This document shows positions 37,047 through 48,600 of a stretch of DNA of 64,000 nucleotides, piece after piece. The position numbers and the translations under genes are program-made. Position 1 is the first letter of the stretch; every line of letters starts with the position of its first letter. Source of the DNA: a candidate division KSB1 bacterium (GTDB lineage Bacteria; Zhuqueibacterota; Zhuqueibacteria; JANLFK01; Oleimicrobiaceae); assembly GCA_024655945.1 (NCBI GenBank), contig JANLFK010000004.1:64545-128544 (forward strand), in the 5' to 3' direction. The notes beneath the pieces are model-generated. The model was not told the DNA's origin, made no database searches, and saw nothing but the letters and a program-made list of their open reading frames with translations.

Positions 37047-38558
37047 ATGGACCTCTACGCGACTAACTTTGCCACGGTGGATTGGCTGATTCTGCTAACC
37101 TACGTCTGCATCCCGGTGGTGATTGGGGTGCTGGTGCGCAAGTACGTGCGCGGCATCGGCGACTTTATCGTGGCAGGCCGCTCGCTGCGGCTGTGGCTGG
37201 CTATCGCCACGATGAGCGGCACGGAGATCGGCCTGGTCACGGTGATGTACAACGCCGAGCTGGGCTTCAAGCATGGCTTTTCCGCCTTTCACATCGCCGT
37301 CTTGGAATTCTCCTGTATCTTGGCCATCGGCCTGACCGGGTTCATCGTTTACCGGCTGCGCAAGATGGAAGTGATGACCATCCCAGAGTTCTATGGGAAA
37401 CGGTTTGGGCGAAATGTGCGCGTTCTGGGTGCCATCATCCTCGCCCTGGGTGGCATCCTCAACACTGGCCTCTTTCTCAAAGCATCGGCACGCTTTATGG
37501 TGGGCGTGGCAGGCTTCAGCGATCCGGCTGGGCTGAAAATCATGATGACGGTGATGCTCCTCATGGTGCTGGTTTACACGGTGCTGGGCGGCATGGTGTC
37601 GGTGGTCATCAACGACTTTGTGCAGTTCATCGTCCTTTCGGTGGGGATGCTCTCGGGGACCTACTATGTGTTGCAGACGGTGGGTTGGCGCACCCTGTTC
37701 CAGGCACCGGTGGGCGTCAATGCTGACGCCTGGTTCAATCCTCTGCACGAGGGCTCGGGGTTTGGGCCGCTGTACGTGGGTTTTATGATGGTGCAGCTCT
37801 TGGCGGCTGGTGCCCTGTGGCAGACAGGGACCCAGCGCGCCCTTGCGGCCAAGTCACCACGCGTGGCCAGGCAGCTCTACGCGTATAGCTCCATTTCGTA
37901 TGCGGCGCGTCGCATCATCCCGATGCTGTGGGGGATCGGCGCCTTTGTCTTCATGGCCAATGTGCCCGAGTTCCTCCGCGCCTTCCAGGGGCCGGAGGCG
38001 TTAAGCAGCGAGTTAGGCATGCCGCTGTTCATCGCCAAGATCGTGCCGAGCGGTCTGCTGGGTTTGCTCAGCGCGGGCATGTTCGCCGCGTTCATGTCGA
38101 CCCAGGACAGCTACTTGCTGAGCTGGAGCGCGGTCATCACCCAGGACATCATTGCCCCGTTGCGCAGGCGGGAGCTTTCCGACCGGGCCCGGCTGCTCAT
38201 CACCCGCGTCTGCATCGTCACGGTGGGCATCTTTCTGCTGGTCTGGGGGCTCTGGTTCGAGGCGCCGGTCTCTTTGTGGAACTACATGGCAATTACGGGC
38301 ACCATCTATTTGGCGGGGGCCTTTACCGTAATCGGCGCCGGTCTGTACTGGAAGCGGGCCAGCACAACAGGCGCCTATCTGGCCCTGTGTGCCGGCGTGG
38401 TGGCGGTGTTGGGCATCGGGCCGTGGACCAAGGGGGCAGATGTGCCCTGGTATCTGAGCGACAGGTTCTTTGGCCTGTTGGCGTTTATCTTAGCCTTTGT
38501 CGGCATGGTGGCGGGTTCGCTACTCTTCCCGGACCGGGCAAGGGAGGATCGCGCATGA
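37047..38558 (+). CDS. Sodium:solute symporter (SSS family)
   Basis: A 503-residue inner-membrane protein with about 13 hydrophobic segments. SSS features are visible, such as SGTEIGLVTVMYNAELGFKHG in the first core helices and LLGLLSAGMFAAFMSTQDSYLLS near residues 335-360. It should take up a sugar or sialic-acid-type solute released by the three secreted hydrolases upstream, driven by sodium. It starts 25 bases after the BNR gene. Its stop overlaps the start of a tiny membrane protein gene (ATGA at 38555-38558). The substrate is inferred from context only. Confidence 0.93.
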   Translation: MDLYATNFATVDWLILLTYVCIPVVIGVLVRKYVRGIGDFIVAGRSLRLWLAIATMSGTEIGLVTVMYNAELGFKHGFSAFHIAVLEFSCILAIGLTGFIVYRLRKMEVMTIPEFYGKRFGRNVRVLGAIILALGGILNTGLFLKASARFMVGVAGFSDPAGLKIMMTVMLLMVLVYTVLGGMVSVVINDFVQFIVLSVGMLSGTYYVLQTVGWRTLFQAPVGVNADAWFNPLHEGSGFGPLYVGFMMVQLLAAGALWQTGTQRALAAKSPRVARQLYAYSSISYAARRIIPMLWGIGAFVFMANVPEFLRAFQGPEALSSELGMPLFIAKIVPSGLLGLLSAGMFAAFMSTQDSYLLSWSAVITQDIIAPLRRRELSDRARLLITRVCIVTVGIFLLVWGLWFEAPVSLWNYMAITGTIYLAGAFTVIGAGLYWKRASTTGAYLALCAGVVAVLGIGPWTKGADVPWYLSDRFFGLLAFILAFVGMVAGSLLFPDRAREDRA

Positions 38559-38698
38559 GCTGGATACTGCTGTGGAAGTTGGTGGTCGTGCTCACGCTCG
38601 CCGCATTTTCTGCGCTGGTCGCGTTGGTGCTGATCGGTGGCGTGGGCAACATTGCGCAGATGCTCAAAGACCTGCGCCAGCCCGATGATGTGGCTTGA
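38555..38698 (+). CDS. One-helix small membrane protein coupled to the symporter
   Basis: A 47-residue open frame starting in the symporter stop codon (ATGA). The first 33 residues are a strongly hydrophobic helix (WKLVVVLTLAAFSALVALVL), followed by a charged tail (MLKDLRQPDDVA). GGGAGGA lies upstream of the ATG inside the symporter gene. Small one-helix partners are known for several SSS symporters, so an accessory subunit is the best reading. It is too short for routine gene calling. No other function is suggested. Confidence 0.7.
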   Translation: MSWILLWKLVVVLTLAAFSALVALVLIGGVGNIAQMLKDLRQPDDVA

Positions 38699-38826
38699 GA
38701 CAAAGGTCTGACGTACCGGCACGGCCTCGACCTTGGGAGAGGAGGGAAACTACTCTTGCCCTTTTTCCTCGGGTTCTTTAGCCGATGCCGGCGCGGAAGA
38801 GCTCGGCCTGCAGGGCGCAAACCCGG

Positions 38827-39786
38827 CTATGGCTTGGCGGGAAGAAACTCGGCGACGTTGGCCTTGGTAATGCGCGCCGTGGGCAGGGTGATGCGCTTGG
38901 GCACCTTCTCGCCCCTGAGCACCTTGAGCGCGGCGCGCAGCCCCTCTTCGCCGGGCGTGGGATAGAGGAAGGTGCCGGCCAGGATGCCCTCAGCTACCCA
39001 CTTGCACCCCTCCTCGGGGATGCCATCGATGCCGATGAACTTGATGTCCTTGGCGCGGCCTGCGTCCTGAGCGGCAAGATACGCCCCGAAGGCCATGGGG
39101 TCGTTGTGGGCGTAGACCAAGTCGACTTTCGGGTGTGCCTTAAGGGCCGTCTCCATGATGGTGTAGGCCTTGTCTTGCTTCCAATCACCGTCCTGCCGGC
39201 CGACCACCGTCTTGATGCCCGGCTCGTTATCGATGACGTGCTGAAAGCCGGCGTGGCGCTCCTGGGCGGGAGTCGAGCCCATGCCGCCCCAGATCTCCAC
39301 GATGTTGCCCTTGGCCCTTCCCTTGCCACCGAGGAGCTCCACCGCATACTGGCCGGCCGCGCGCCCGATCTCCATGTTGTCAGCGCCGATGAAGCAGGTG
39401 TACTTGTCGGTGTTCACCCCGCGGTCCAGCACGATGACCGGAATGCCCGCATCGTAGGCCTGCGCCACCACATCCGTGAGTCCGGCGGACTCTTTGGGCG
39501 AGATCAGGATGGCATCCACCCGCTGGCGGATGAAATTCTCCACCTGCGCCACCTGGTTGGCGGTCTTGTCCTGCGCATCGGCAATGATGAGCTTGACCTC
39601 CGGGTGCTTGGCGGCTTCCGCGCGCAGGCGAGCGTTGAACAGCACCCGCCAGGGCTCAGTGGTTGTGCACTGCGAGAAGGCAATCACCCACTTGCTCTCG
39701 CTCTTTTTCTTGCCACATCCGGTTGCCATCAGAGAAGCCAGCACTACCAGCGTGAGAAACCTCAGCATGTAGAACGACCTGTGCAT
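38827..39786 (-). CDS. Sugar ABC transporter substrate-binding lipoprotein
   Basis: A 319-residue periplasmic-binding-protein type 1 lipoprotein (lipobox SLMATGC). The ribose/galactofuranose-binding fold shows VIAFSQCTTTEPWRV, DKTANQVAQVENFI, VDAILISPKES, IPVIVLDR and FIGIDGIPEEG. The closest likeness by eye is to the YtfQ type. ATG 39786 has AGGAGGA at proper distance; the longer frame to 39924 runs into the permease gene. It is the last of three genes (ATPase, permease, binding protein) and faces the symporter operon tail to tail. Ligand probably a pentose or hexose, possibly a galactose form given the neighbours. Confidence 0.92.
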   Translation of the reverse strand: MHRSFYMLRFLTLVVLASLMATGCGKKKSESKWVIAFSQCTTTEPWRVLFNARLRAEAAKHPEVKLIIADAQDKTANQVAQVENFIRQRVDAILISPKESAGLTDVVAQAYDAGIPVIVLDRGVNTDKYTCFIGADNMEIGRAAGQYAVELLGGKGRAKGNIVEIWGGMGSTPAQERHAGFQHVIDNEPGIKTVVGRQDGDWKQDKAYTIMETALKAHPKVDLVYAHNDPMAFGAYLAAQDAGRAKDIKFIGIDGIPEEGCKWVAEGILAGTFLYPTPGEEGLRAALKVLRGEKVPKRITLPTARITKANVAEFLPAKP

Positions 39787-39838
39787 CACCATTCCTCCTG
39801 GTCTGAGAACCCGCGCTCTTTTGCTTTCCCTCCGGTGC

Positions 39839-41058
<1,220 letters not shown>

Positions 41059-41065
<7 letters not shown>

Positions 41066-42591
41066 GGCGCCACCTCCTCGGCAAGCGCATGCGGCGAGGC
41101 GGCTTCCAGAATCTTCTCCTGCGTTGCCTCGCCGTGCCCAAAGCAGGCGCTGATGCGGCCATCGCGCAGCACTATGATCCGATCGGCCAGCGCCAGCAGT
41201 TCGGGCAACTCGGAGCTCACCATGAGCATGGCCATACCCTGCGCTGCCAGAGAGGCAAACAGTTCGTACAGCTCTGCCTTGGCCCCCACGTCGATGCCAC
41301 GCGTCGGCTCATCCAAGAGCAGCACGCACGGCGTAGTGGCCAGACACTTGCCCGCCACCACCTTCTGCTGGTTGCCGCCGCTCAGGGTCTCCACCGGCTG
41401 GTGAAAGCCAGTCGCCTTGATGCGCAGCCGTTGCATCAGCTCTTGCGCCAGGCGACGTTCGCGCCGGCCAGAGATGACTGCCGCGCGCAGCAGCTTGTGC
41501 AAGGTTGCCAGGGTCAGGTTGCGACCGGTGCTCATGGTGATCACCAGCCCGGAGCGGCGCCGGTCCTCGGGCAGGAAGGCAATGCCATGGCGTAGCGCAT
41601 CGCGCGGGGAGCTCAGGCAGATGGGTGCGCCGTGCAGGAGGATCCGCCCGCCCATGCGCAGCGGATGCAGGCCGAAGAGGCACTCCAAGAGCTCAGTCCG
41701 GCCGGAACCGAGCAGGCCGGCAATGCCGAGAATCTCGCCCTCATGCACCTCCAGGCTGATGTGGCGCAGCACAGGCGGGAGGCCTGGTAACTCCGCCTCC
41801 AGCGTAAGGCGTTCGACTTGGAGAACTGCGCCGGACCTCGGCGCCGGGTGGTGCGCGTGGAATGTCGATAGCTCGCGTCCTACCATCATTCTGATGACCT
41901 CGGCGCGGGAGGTTTGGGCCGCAGGTACCGTGCCCACCAGACGGCCATCGCGCAGCACAGAGATGCGGTCGGCGACGTGAAAGACCTCGCCCAGGCGGTG
42001 CGAGATGTAGATGATGGCGATGCCCTGATTCCTCAGCCTGTTGAGCACCTCGAACAAGGCCGCCGTCTCTGCCTGCGACAGGGCAGAGGTGGGCTCGTCC
42101 ATGATGAGCACGCACGCCGCGCGGGACACGGCCCTGGCAATTTCTACAAGCTGCTGCTGGCCGATGCGCAGGTTGCGCACGAGGGCCGACGGTGGAATGG
42201 CAATATGGAGCTGGGCAAGGAGCTCGGCGGCCATCCGTTCCATCCGCCCCTTGTTGACGATCCCGCTGCGGCGCAGTGGCTCCCTGCCTAAGAAGATGTT
42301 CTGCGCCACGGTGAGCTCCGGCACCAACGTCAGCTCCTGGTAGATGATGCCGATGCCTGCTTCCTGCGCCTGCCGGGGGTTTTGGAAGGAGGTGGGGTGA
42401 CCGGCAAGGAGGATAGTGCCGGCGTCTGGAGTCAGGGCGCCGCTGAGGATTTTCATCAGGGTTGACTTGCCGGCACCGTTCTCGCCGACGAGGGCGTGCA
42501 CTTCCCCAGCGTTGACGTCGAAGCTCACCTCTTTGAGAGCCTGCACGCCAGGGAAAGACTTGCTGATCATGACCGCGCCAAGCAGTGCCAT
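41059..42591 (-). CDS. Sugar ABC transporter ATPase (RbsA/MglA type, two ATPase domains)
   Basis: A 510-residue ATPase with two nucleotide-binding domains. The first has Walker A GENGAGKST, signature LRIGQQQLVEIARA and Walker B VLIMDEPTSAL. The second has the degenerate Walker A GLLGSGRTE, signature LSGGNQQKV and Walker B VLLLDEPTRGID. This asymmetric layout is typical of ribose/galactose importers. ATG 42591 is chosen because the conserved fold begins at once and because the longer frame extends through the promoter. It is the first gene of the transporter operon. Confidence 0.95.
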
Positions 42592-42631
42592 CGTGCTCGT
42601 TCCTGACCCGATCGCCGCCTCACGTTGCGCG

Positions 42632-42660
42632 AATATATGATATTCCGCTTTGAAATGCAA
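42632..42660 (-). promoter_or_regulatory. Putative promoter of the sugar ABC transporter operon
   Basis: On the minus strand TTGCAT (42660-42655), a 17-base spacer and TATATT (42637-42632), about 40 bases before the ATPase start codon, in an AT-rich patch. Confidence 0.6.
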
Positions 42661-42849
42661 GGGTGAAAAGGGAACCACACCGGGCCGAAAGGCCGCGCGA
42701 CGGCGGAGGACACAGACAGCCCAGAGGACTTTGAGGGCAAGCTTCTCTGGGAGCGAACCGGCGCGCCTCTTCGCCATCGCCGCCTTGGTCAGTCAGCGCC
42801 CTGGCGAGGGCGCACGTATGCCTGACCTCTCGCCCCCGGGAATTTGCCC

Positions 42850-43189
<340 letters not shown>

Positions 43190-43382
43190 CCGGCTGACCT
43201 GGCCGCCAATGTGCGGCACTACGGTCCGCGCGGAGCCCGACGCGTCGCTATGGCAGGAGTGGTACCACCTTGTCTGACTGCACGCGTCAATGCGCATGGG
43301 TAGCGTTGCCTGCAGGAAGGGCATTCCCCGCCACAGAGCCGCTACCCTTTTCTGTTTCCGAAGGGGGAGCGAGTCACTGGCC

Positions 43383-45230
43383 ATGACAAAGCAGACTCTT
43401 GCCACAATTGCTGCCACCTGCGCCGTCCTCTTCGCCTCCTCTGGACACGGGCAATCACCGGCATTCCTTCCGCTGGACCAGGTGCGTCCTGGCATGAAGG
43501 GCATCGGCAAGACCGTGTTCTACGGGAGCCAGGTGGAGGAGTTCGGCGTGGAGGTGGTCGACGTCATCCGCAACTACTATCCGCAGCAGGACCTCATCCT
43601 GGTGCGGCTGCACGGCGAGCGCGTTGACTACACCGGCGTGGTGGCAGGCATGAGCGGCAGCCCGGTCTACCTTGAGGGCAAGCTGGCCGGTGCGCTCGCC
43701 CTGCGCGTGGGCTCGTTTGCCAAAGAGCCGTTGGCAGGGGTCACCCCCATTGCGCAAATGTTCTCCTTGATCGACAAAGAGAAGGATCGCCACCTCGAGG
43801 AGGCCCAGGTGGGGAGCGCCTGGAATCCGTACCTCGATTTGGCGCTAAGCGGGGCCGGCCAGGGCCGGGATACCGACAGCGTGTGGGAGGAAGTAGCGTC
43901 CGCCCGTGCGTCTTCCAGCACCCTCCCTGTGCCGGTGGGCTTCTCCGGATTTCGGAGCGAGGTCGTCGACTATGCGCGCGAGCGATTGGCACGTTGGGGC
44001 TTTGTGGCCGTGCAAGGCGGAATGGGCTCGCAAAGGGCTACTCCGGGCCCGGTCAATCTGCAGCCAGGCGACGCGGTCTCCCAGGTGCTGATTGATGGCG
44101 ACATGGTCATCGACGTGGCCGGCACAGTCACCTGGTGCCAGGGGGACACGGTGCTGGCGTTCGGGCACCAGGTGTTCGGTGTGGGGGCAGTGCGCTTGCC
44201 CATGGGCGAGGCGCGCGTGCTCACCACGGTGCCCAGCCTGATGGGTTCGGACAAGGTTACCGCGGTCTCGCGCATCATCGGCACCATCCGCCAGGACCGC
44301 ATCTCGGGCCTGTTCGGCATCGTCGGCGAGGAGCCGCCCATGGTCCCCGTGCACATTCGCTATCACAGCCTCAACGGAAGCACGCAGGAGTACCGTTTCC
44401 GCGTGGCCGTGGCCAGGCAGTTGGACACAGTCATCCCTTTCTACCTGCGCATCGCGGTGCTCAATGCCTTGCTCACTAGTCGCCTTGGCGGAGGTGATGT
44501 GAGCCTGCGGGCTGAGGGCCAGATTTTCTTGGCGGACGGCCGGAGGGTGGCGCTGGACAATTTTTTCACCGGCACGCGCACCGCAGGTTTCTTTTCGCCG
44601 AGCAGCGACGGGGTAATGGCAGCGGACGACTTGGCGGCGATGCTTGCCTCGCTCATGGTGAACCAGTTCCAGGAAGCTGCCATCAGCAGAGTGGAGGTGG
44701 AGTTCAGCGAGCGTGCCGGCTTCGCCTCTGCACAGATTGCGGCCGTGTGGTACGACAAGACCGAGGTTGTTCCCGGCGATACGGTGGGCATCACCGCCGT
44801 GCTGCGCCCGTTTCAGTCCGACAAGGTGGTGCGCGTAGTGCGCCAGGTGGTGATCCCCAGGACGGTGACTGCGAATCGGGTGACGATCGTGCTCGGCGGG
44901 GCAGCGGCAGTGACCGCCGCCGAGCGGCGCCAAAACCCTGCCCGCTTTCAACCGAGAAGTTTTGGCCACTTGCTCAAGTTGCTGAATGAGCGGCGGCGCA
45001 ACGATATGCTCTACCTCCAGCTGGTCTCGCCGGAGATTGGCGTGATGGTGGGAGATGCCCCCATGCCGAACCTGCCGCTGTCGGTGCTCACCGTGCTCAA
45101 CTCCAATCGACTGGCGCAAGGGGCGATGCTGACAGGGAATGTCGTGTATGAAGAAGCAATCCCGGTGGGCATGGTGGTGAGCGGCAGCAGGTCGTTGCGC
45201 GTGCGCGTCAAAGGGCGCGCCCAACCTTGA
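43383..45230 (+). CDS. Secreted SpoIVB-type peptidase S55 domain protein
   Basis: A 615-residue exported protein with signal peptide (about 1-23, ending in SSGHGQ). The S55 domain covers about residues 25-330. It includes VVAGMSGSPVYLEGKLAGALA, with the expected catalytic Ser in SGSP, and later VLAFGHQVFGVGAVRLPMGEA and VPSLMGSDK. In Bacillus, SpoIVB is a signalling protease; here, in a non-sporulating Gram-negative type, the role is unknown. The C-terminal 280 residues are beta-rich without a recognised domain. It appears to head an operon with a propeller/Ig protein and a DHH phosphoesterase. ATG 43383 is chosen for the signal peptide; its ribosome site (GGGGAG) is distant. Confidence 0.8.
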   Translation: MTKQTLATIAATCAVLFASSGHGQSPAFLPLDQVRPGMKGIGKTVFYGSQVEEFGVEVVDVIRNYYPQQDLILVRLHGERVDYTGVVAGMSGSPVYLEGKLAGALALRVGSFAKEPLAGVTPIAQMFSLIDKEKDRHLEEAQVGSAWNPYLDLALSGAGQGRDTDSVWEEVASARASSSTLPVPVGFSGFRSEVVDYARERLARWGFVAVQGGMGSQRATPGPVNLQPGDAVSQVLIDGDMVIDVAGTVTWCQGDTVLAFGHQVFGVGAVRLPMGEARVLTTVPSLMGSDKVTAVSRIIGTIRQDRISGLFGIVGEEPPMVPVHIRYHSLNGSTQEYRFRVAVARQLDTVIPFYLRIAVLNALLTSRLGGGDVSLRAEGQIFLADGRRVALDNFFTGTRTAGFFSPSSDGVMAADDLAAMLASLMVNQFQEAAISRVEVEFSERAGFASAQIAAVWYDKTEVVPGDTVGITAVLRPFQSDKVVRVVRQVVIPRTVTANRVTIVLGGAAAVTAAERRQNPARFQPRSFGHLLKLLNERRRNDMLYLQLVSPEIGVMVGDAPMPNLPLSVLTVLNSNRLAQGAMLTGNVVYEEAIPVGMVVSGSRSLRVRVKGRAQP

Positions 45231-45258
45231 GCGCGGCCAGGCGGAAAGGTCCATTGCT

Positions 45259-47394
45259 ATGCGACGACTCTGTTTGGTTACCTTAGTTCTCTGCTGGACG
45301 CTGGCACAGGCTGCCACGACCCGGTTTGCCGAGTTCACCACTTATGCCTCCCTGGAAAAGGGGAGGCTCGTCGGCGTGACCTTGACGCCACGCGGCGAGC
45401 TGACCTTGGCGCCGGCGGTGCAAAAGCTGGCCGACCTTGGCGAACCGCTCGTCTGGTCCATGGTGGCAGACCGGCGTGGCAACCTTTTCGTGGGCACAGG
45501 CAACGACGGCAAGGTCTTCCGCATCGGGCCGAACGGCGAGCTCTCGCTCGTCTTTGATGCCGAGGAGCCGGAGGTGTATGCCTTAGCCGTCGCTTCGGAT
45601 GGCACATTGTACATGGCTCCGTCACCAGGGGGGAAGATTCTTGCAGTTGGGCCGTCGGGCCAGGTTTGCCTGGTGGTCAAGCTCCCGTGCTCCTACGTGT
45701 GGGGGCTTGTGGCGGACCAACAGCGCACCCTGTATGCCGCCACCGGGGACAAGGCGGGTCTGTACCGAGTACTGCGAAGCGGTGCGGCTGAGCTCCTGTT
45801 TGCTCCCACTGAGGCGCATCTGCGCAGCCTCACCTGGGGCAGCGACGGTGCGCTGCTGGTCGGTTCCAGCAAGAACGGCTACGTGTACCGCGTGACCCGG
45901 GACGGCAAGGCCTTCACCTTATACGATTCGCCTGCCGAGGAAGTGCACGCCCTCGCCCTCGGGAGGGATGGCGTGCTCTACGCGGCCGCGTTGCAGGAGA
46001 GCGCAGGGCGACCGGAGCGGCCAGGGGCAGCGCCACCTGCAGAGGAAGGGCAAGAAGCCGCAGAGGAACAGGAGGTCCTGCTCCCGCCGGCGCGCATCAC
46101 TCCCACCGAGGTTGGGCGCGCTGCCGGGGGCAGCGTCTTGGCTATTGACCCGGACGGCAACGCCACCGAGTTGTGGCGCTCGGACAGACAGTGCGTGCTG
46201 GCACTGGCGGTCACTGCCGCCGGCAAGCCGATGGCGGGAAGCAACGACAAGGGGAGGTTGTTGGTCCTCGAGCGGGGGGAGGAGGCCACCATCATCACCA
46301 CGGTGGAGGGAGAGCAGATCACGGCCATTGTCGCCGGTGCGGACGACGCCCTCTACGTGGCTACCTCGAATCCGGGCAGAGTCTTCCGCGTGGGGCCCGC
46401 GTATGAACGCGTTGGCGTCTACGAGTCGGAGGTCATCGACGCGCGCGTGGTGGCGCAATGGGGGCAGCTGCGCTGGAAGACAGTCGGTGGTGCCGACCAG
46501 GTGCGCCTGTACACACGGAGCGGCAATACCAAGGAGCCGAACGAGACCTGGAGTCAGTGGTCGAAGGCCTATCGCGATGCGGCAGGTGAACAGATCGACA
46601 GCCCGCCGGCCCGTTTCCTGCAGTGGAAGGCAGAGCTGCACAGGCAGAGCCATGAGAGCCCGGCGGTGAGCGGAGTGGTCATAGGTTACCGGCAGAAGAA
46701 CCTGGCGCCGGAGGTGAACAACGTCACCGTGCTGCCGCCTGGCGAGTACTATCGGCCGCCGCGCGACGCGCGGGACAGCGCAGAGGAGAAAGAAGGGGAC
46801 GCTGTGCCAACAGGGGTGCGCAGCCCGCGGCAGTTGGGCAAGAGCGAGAAGCGCACCGGTTGGCGGGCGGTGAGCTGGCGGTTCTCGGATCCCAACGACG
46901 ACTACCTCCTTTTTACTATCTCGTACCGGCGCGTGGGGTCAAAGAACTGGCGCCGACTGGTCAGCGACCTGGACAACAACTTCTACTCCTGGGACAGCCG
47001 CTTGATGCCCGACGGCGAGTACGAACTCCAGATAGAGGCTACCGATGCCCCCTCCAACGTCGTGGGCGAGGCGCTCAGCGCCAGGCGGATCTCGCGCTCC
47101 TTTGTGGTGGACAATACGCCCCCGCAGGTCGTTGCCCTGCGCTGGGACAAGAAAGCAGGCAGGGCTATCATCGAAGTGCACGACGAGTGGAGCCCCCTGC
47201 AGCGTGTCGAATATGCCCTGGATGCCGGGCCGTGGTCTCTGCTCGAACCCCGCGACGGCGTGCTCGACGCACGGCAGGAGGTCTTTGAGCTGAGGGTGGA
47301 GCTTTCCGGTGGCCAGGAAAGGGAGCTGGTCGTCCGGGCAGTGGACGAGGTTGGCAACATCGGGTTTGGGTATTTGACGGTGAGGGGTGAGTAG
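45259..47394 (+). CDS. Secreted beta-propeller protein with C-terminal Ig-like domains
   Basis: A 711-residue exported protein with a signal peptide (about 1-18). NHL/PQQ-like propeller blades follow (about 60-385; NLFVGTGNDGKVFRIGPNGE, LLVGSSKNGYVYRVTRDGK, DDALYVATSNPGRVFRVG). The C-terminal half has immunoglobulin-like segments (WRFSDPNDDYLLFTISYRR, LPDGEYELQIEATDAPSN and FVVDNTPPQV). A low-complexity Glu/Ala insert lies at about 255-275. The architecture resembles secreted sensor-like propellers, but no catalytic motif is seen. It is co-transcribed with the S55 protein (28 bases) and with the next gene (abutting stop and start). No sorting tail is present, unlike the propellers at 13-17 kb. 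Confidence 0.78.
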   Translation: MRRLCLVTLVLCWTLAQAATTRFAEFTTYASLEKGRLVGVTLTPRGELTLAPAVQKLADLGEPLVWSMVADRRGNLFVGTGNDGKVFRIGPNGELSLVFDAEEPEVYALAVASDGTLYMAPSPGGKILAVGPSGQVCLVVKLPCSYVWGLVADQQRTLYAATGDKAGLYRVLRSGAAELLFAPTEAHLRSLTWGSDGALLVGSSKNGYVYRVTRDGKAFTLYDSPAEEVHALALGRDGVLYAAALQESAGRPERPGAAPPAEEGQEAAEEQEVLLPPARITPTEVGRAAGGSVLAIDPDGNATELWRSDRQCVLALAVTAAGKPMAGSNDKGRLLVLERGEEATIITTVEGEQITAIVAGADDALYVATSNPGRVFRVGPAYERVGVYESEVIDARVVAQWGQLRWKTVGGADQVRLYTRSGNTKEPNETWSQWSKAYRDAAGEQIDSPPARFLQWKAELHRQSHESPAVSGVVIGYRQKNLAPEVNNVTVLPPGEYYRPPRDARDSAEEKEGDAVPTGVRSPRQLGKSEKRTGWRAVSWRFSDPNDDYLLFTISYRRVGSKNWRRLVSDLDNNFYSWDSRLMPDGEYELQIEATDAPSNVVGEALSARRISRSFVVDNTPPQVVALRWDKKAGRAIIEVHDEWSPLQRVEYALDAGPWSLLEPRDGVLDARQEVFELRVELSGGQERELVVRAVDEVGNIGFGYLTVRGE

Positions 47395-48435
47395 GTGAGC
47401 AGCAGAAGCTGGCAGAAGGTTATCGAGTTCATTTCGACCCGCAACGACTTTATCATCACATCCCACATCAGTCCTGATGGCGATGCCATAGGCTCAGAAT
47501 GTGCACTCGCCCTCATGCTCGCCCACAAGGGCAAGCGCAGCCACATCATCAATGTCAGTCCTACGCCCAATCACTACCGCTTTCTCGATCCGGAGGGGGC
47601 CATCGCCCAATACGACCCCAGTCAGCATCTAGAGTTGTTCCGATCTGCTGGGGGAGTCTTTATCGTGGACATCAGCGACTGGGCCCGCCTGCGCGAGGTG
47701 GGAAAAGTCATCAGGGAGTTTCATCTGCCACGGGTGTGCATCGATCACCACACCCAGAGCGACGGCATGGCCGACATCGAGGTGGTGGACTCGAGTGCCT
47801 CCTGTACCGGGGAGCTTCTCTTTGACCTGAGCCGGGCGATGGGGATCAAGCCCACGGGTAGGCTGACAGAGGCGCTCTACACCTGCCTGGTGACGGACAC
47901 CGGCTCATTTCGCTTTGCCAACACCACGCCAGAAGTGCATCGCATGGCTGCTGAGCTGGTAGCCGCAGGCGTGGAGGTGGGCAAGGTCTATGAAGAAGTC
48001 TATGAGAGCAACTCGCCGGCAAAGGTGCGGCTTATGGGCGAGGTGCTGCGCTCGCTGAGCTTCGAGTGCGAAGGAGCGCTGGCCTGGTTTGCCCTTACCC
48101 GTCAGGCGCTGGAGCAAAGCGGTGTCATGACCTGGGAGCTGGAGAGCTTTCCGGAGCTGCCGCGCATGGTGGCAGGAGTGGAGGTCAGCCTCTCCTTAAC
48201 CGAACTGAACAACGGGCGAACCAAGATCAGCCTGCGTTCCAAAGGGCGCATCCCCGTGATTGGCATCGCCGCGAAATTCGGCGGGGGAGGGCACACCTTT
48301 GCGGCGGGAGCCTCTGTGCCTGGCAGCCTCGATACTGTTCTGGAGCAGGTGCTGGCCGAGACGCGCCGGGTGGTGGAATCTCACCTCCAGGCAAAGACGT
48401 CATGCGCACAGCGGACAAACGGGGCCGCCTCGTGA
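47395..48435 (+). CDS. DHH-family phosphoesterase (NrnA-like oligoribonuclease/pAp phosphatase)
   Basis: A 346-residue cytoplasmic enzyme. Motifs in order: SHISPDGDAIGSE (motif I, about 23-35), VDISDW, CIDHHTQ (the DHH motif, about 120), TDTGSFRF and, in the DHHA1 part, GIAAKFGGGGHTFAAGA (about 290-306). NrnA-type enzymes degrade short RNAs and pAp. The start is GTG 47395, directly following the stop of the propeller gene, with GAGGGG upstream. The gene probably shares the transcript of the two secreted proteins before it. Confidence 0.93.
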   Translation: MSSRSWQKVIEFISTRNDFIITSHISPDGDAIGSECALALMLAHKGKRSHIINVSPTPNHYRFLDPEGAIAQYDPSQHLELFRSAGGVFIVDISDWARLREVGKVIREFHLPRVCIDHHTQSDGMADIEVVDSSASCTGELLFDLSRAMGIKPTGRLTEALYTCLVTDTGSFRFANTTPEVHRMAAELVAAGVEVGKVYEEVYESNSPAKVRLMGEVLRSLSFECEGALAWFALTRQALEQSGVMTWELESFPELPRMVAGVEVSLSLTELNNGRTKISLRSKGRIPVIGIAAKFGGGGHTFAAGASVPGSLDTVLEQVLAETRRVVESHLQAKTSCAQRTNGAAS

Positions 48436-48502
48436 AAGCGGCTGCCCCGCACGCGCGTGCTCCTTCTCGGTTGAGCGCGGAGCGGTCGCGCCCAGTTTTC
48501 CC

Positions 48503-48531
48503 TTGAATTTGTGAGGGGAATGCGCTACTTT
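48503..48531 (+). promoter_or_regulatory. Putative promoter of the sensor gene pair
   Basis: TTGAAT (48503-48508), a 17-base spacer and TACTTT (48526-48531), about 70 bases before the GAF/PAS gene. Confidence 0.5.
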
Positions 48532-48600
48532 TTGACACGACTGCAGGCTCAGGTGGCCCGTGGTGCGCAGTGGGTGGCGGTGTGGTGAGGAGAGAAGGGG

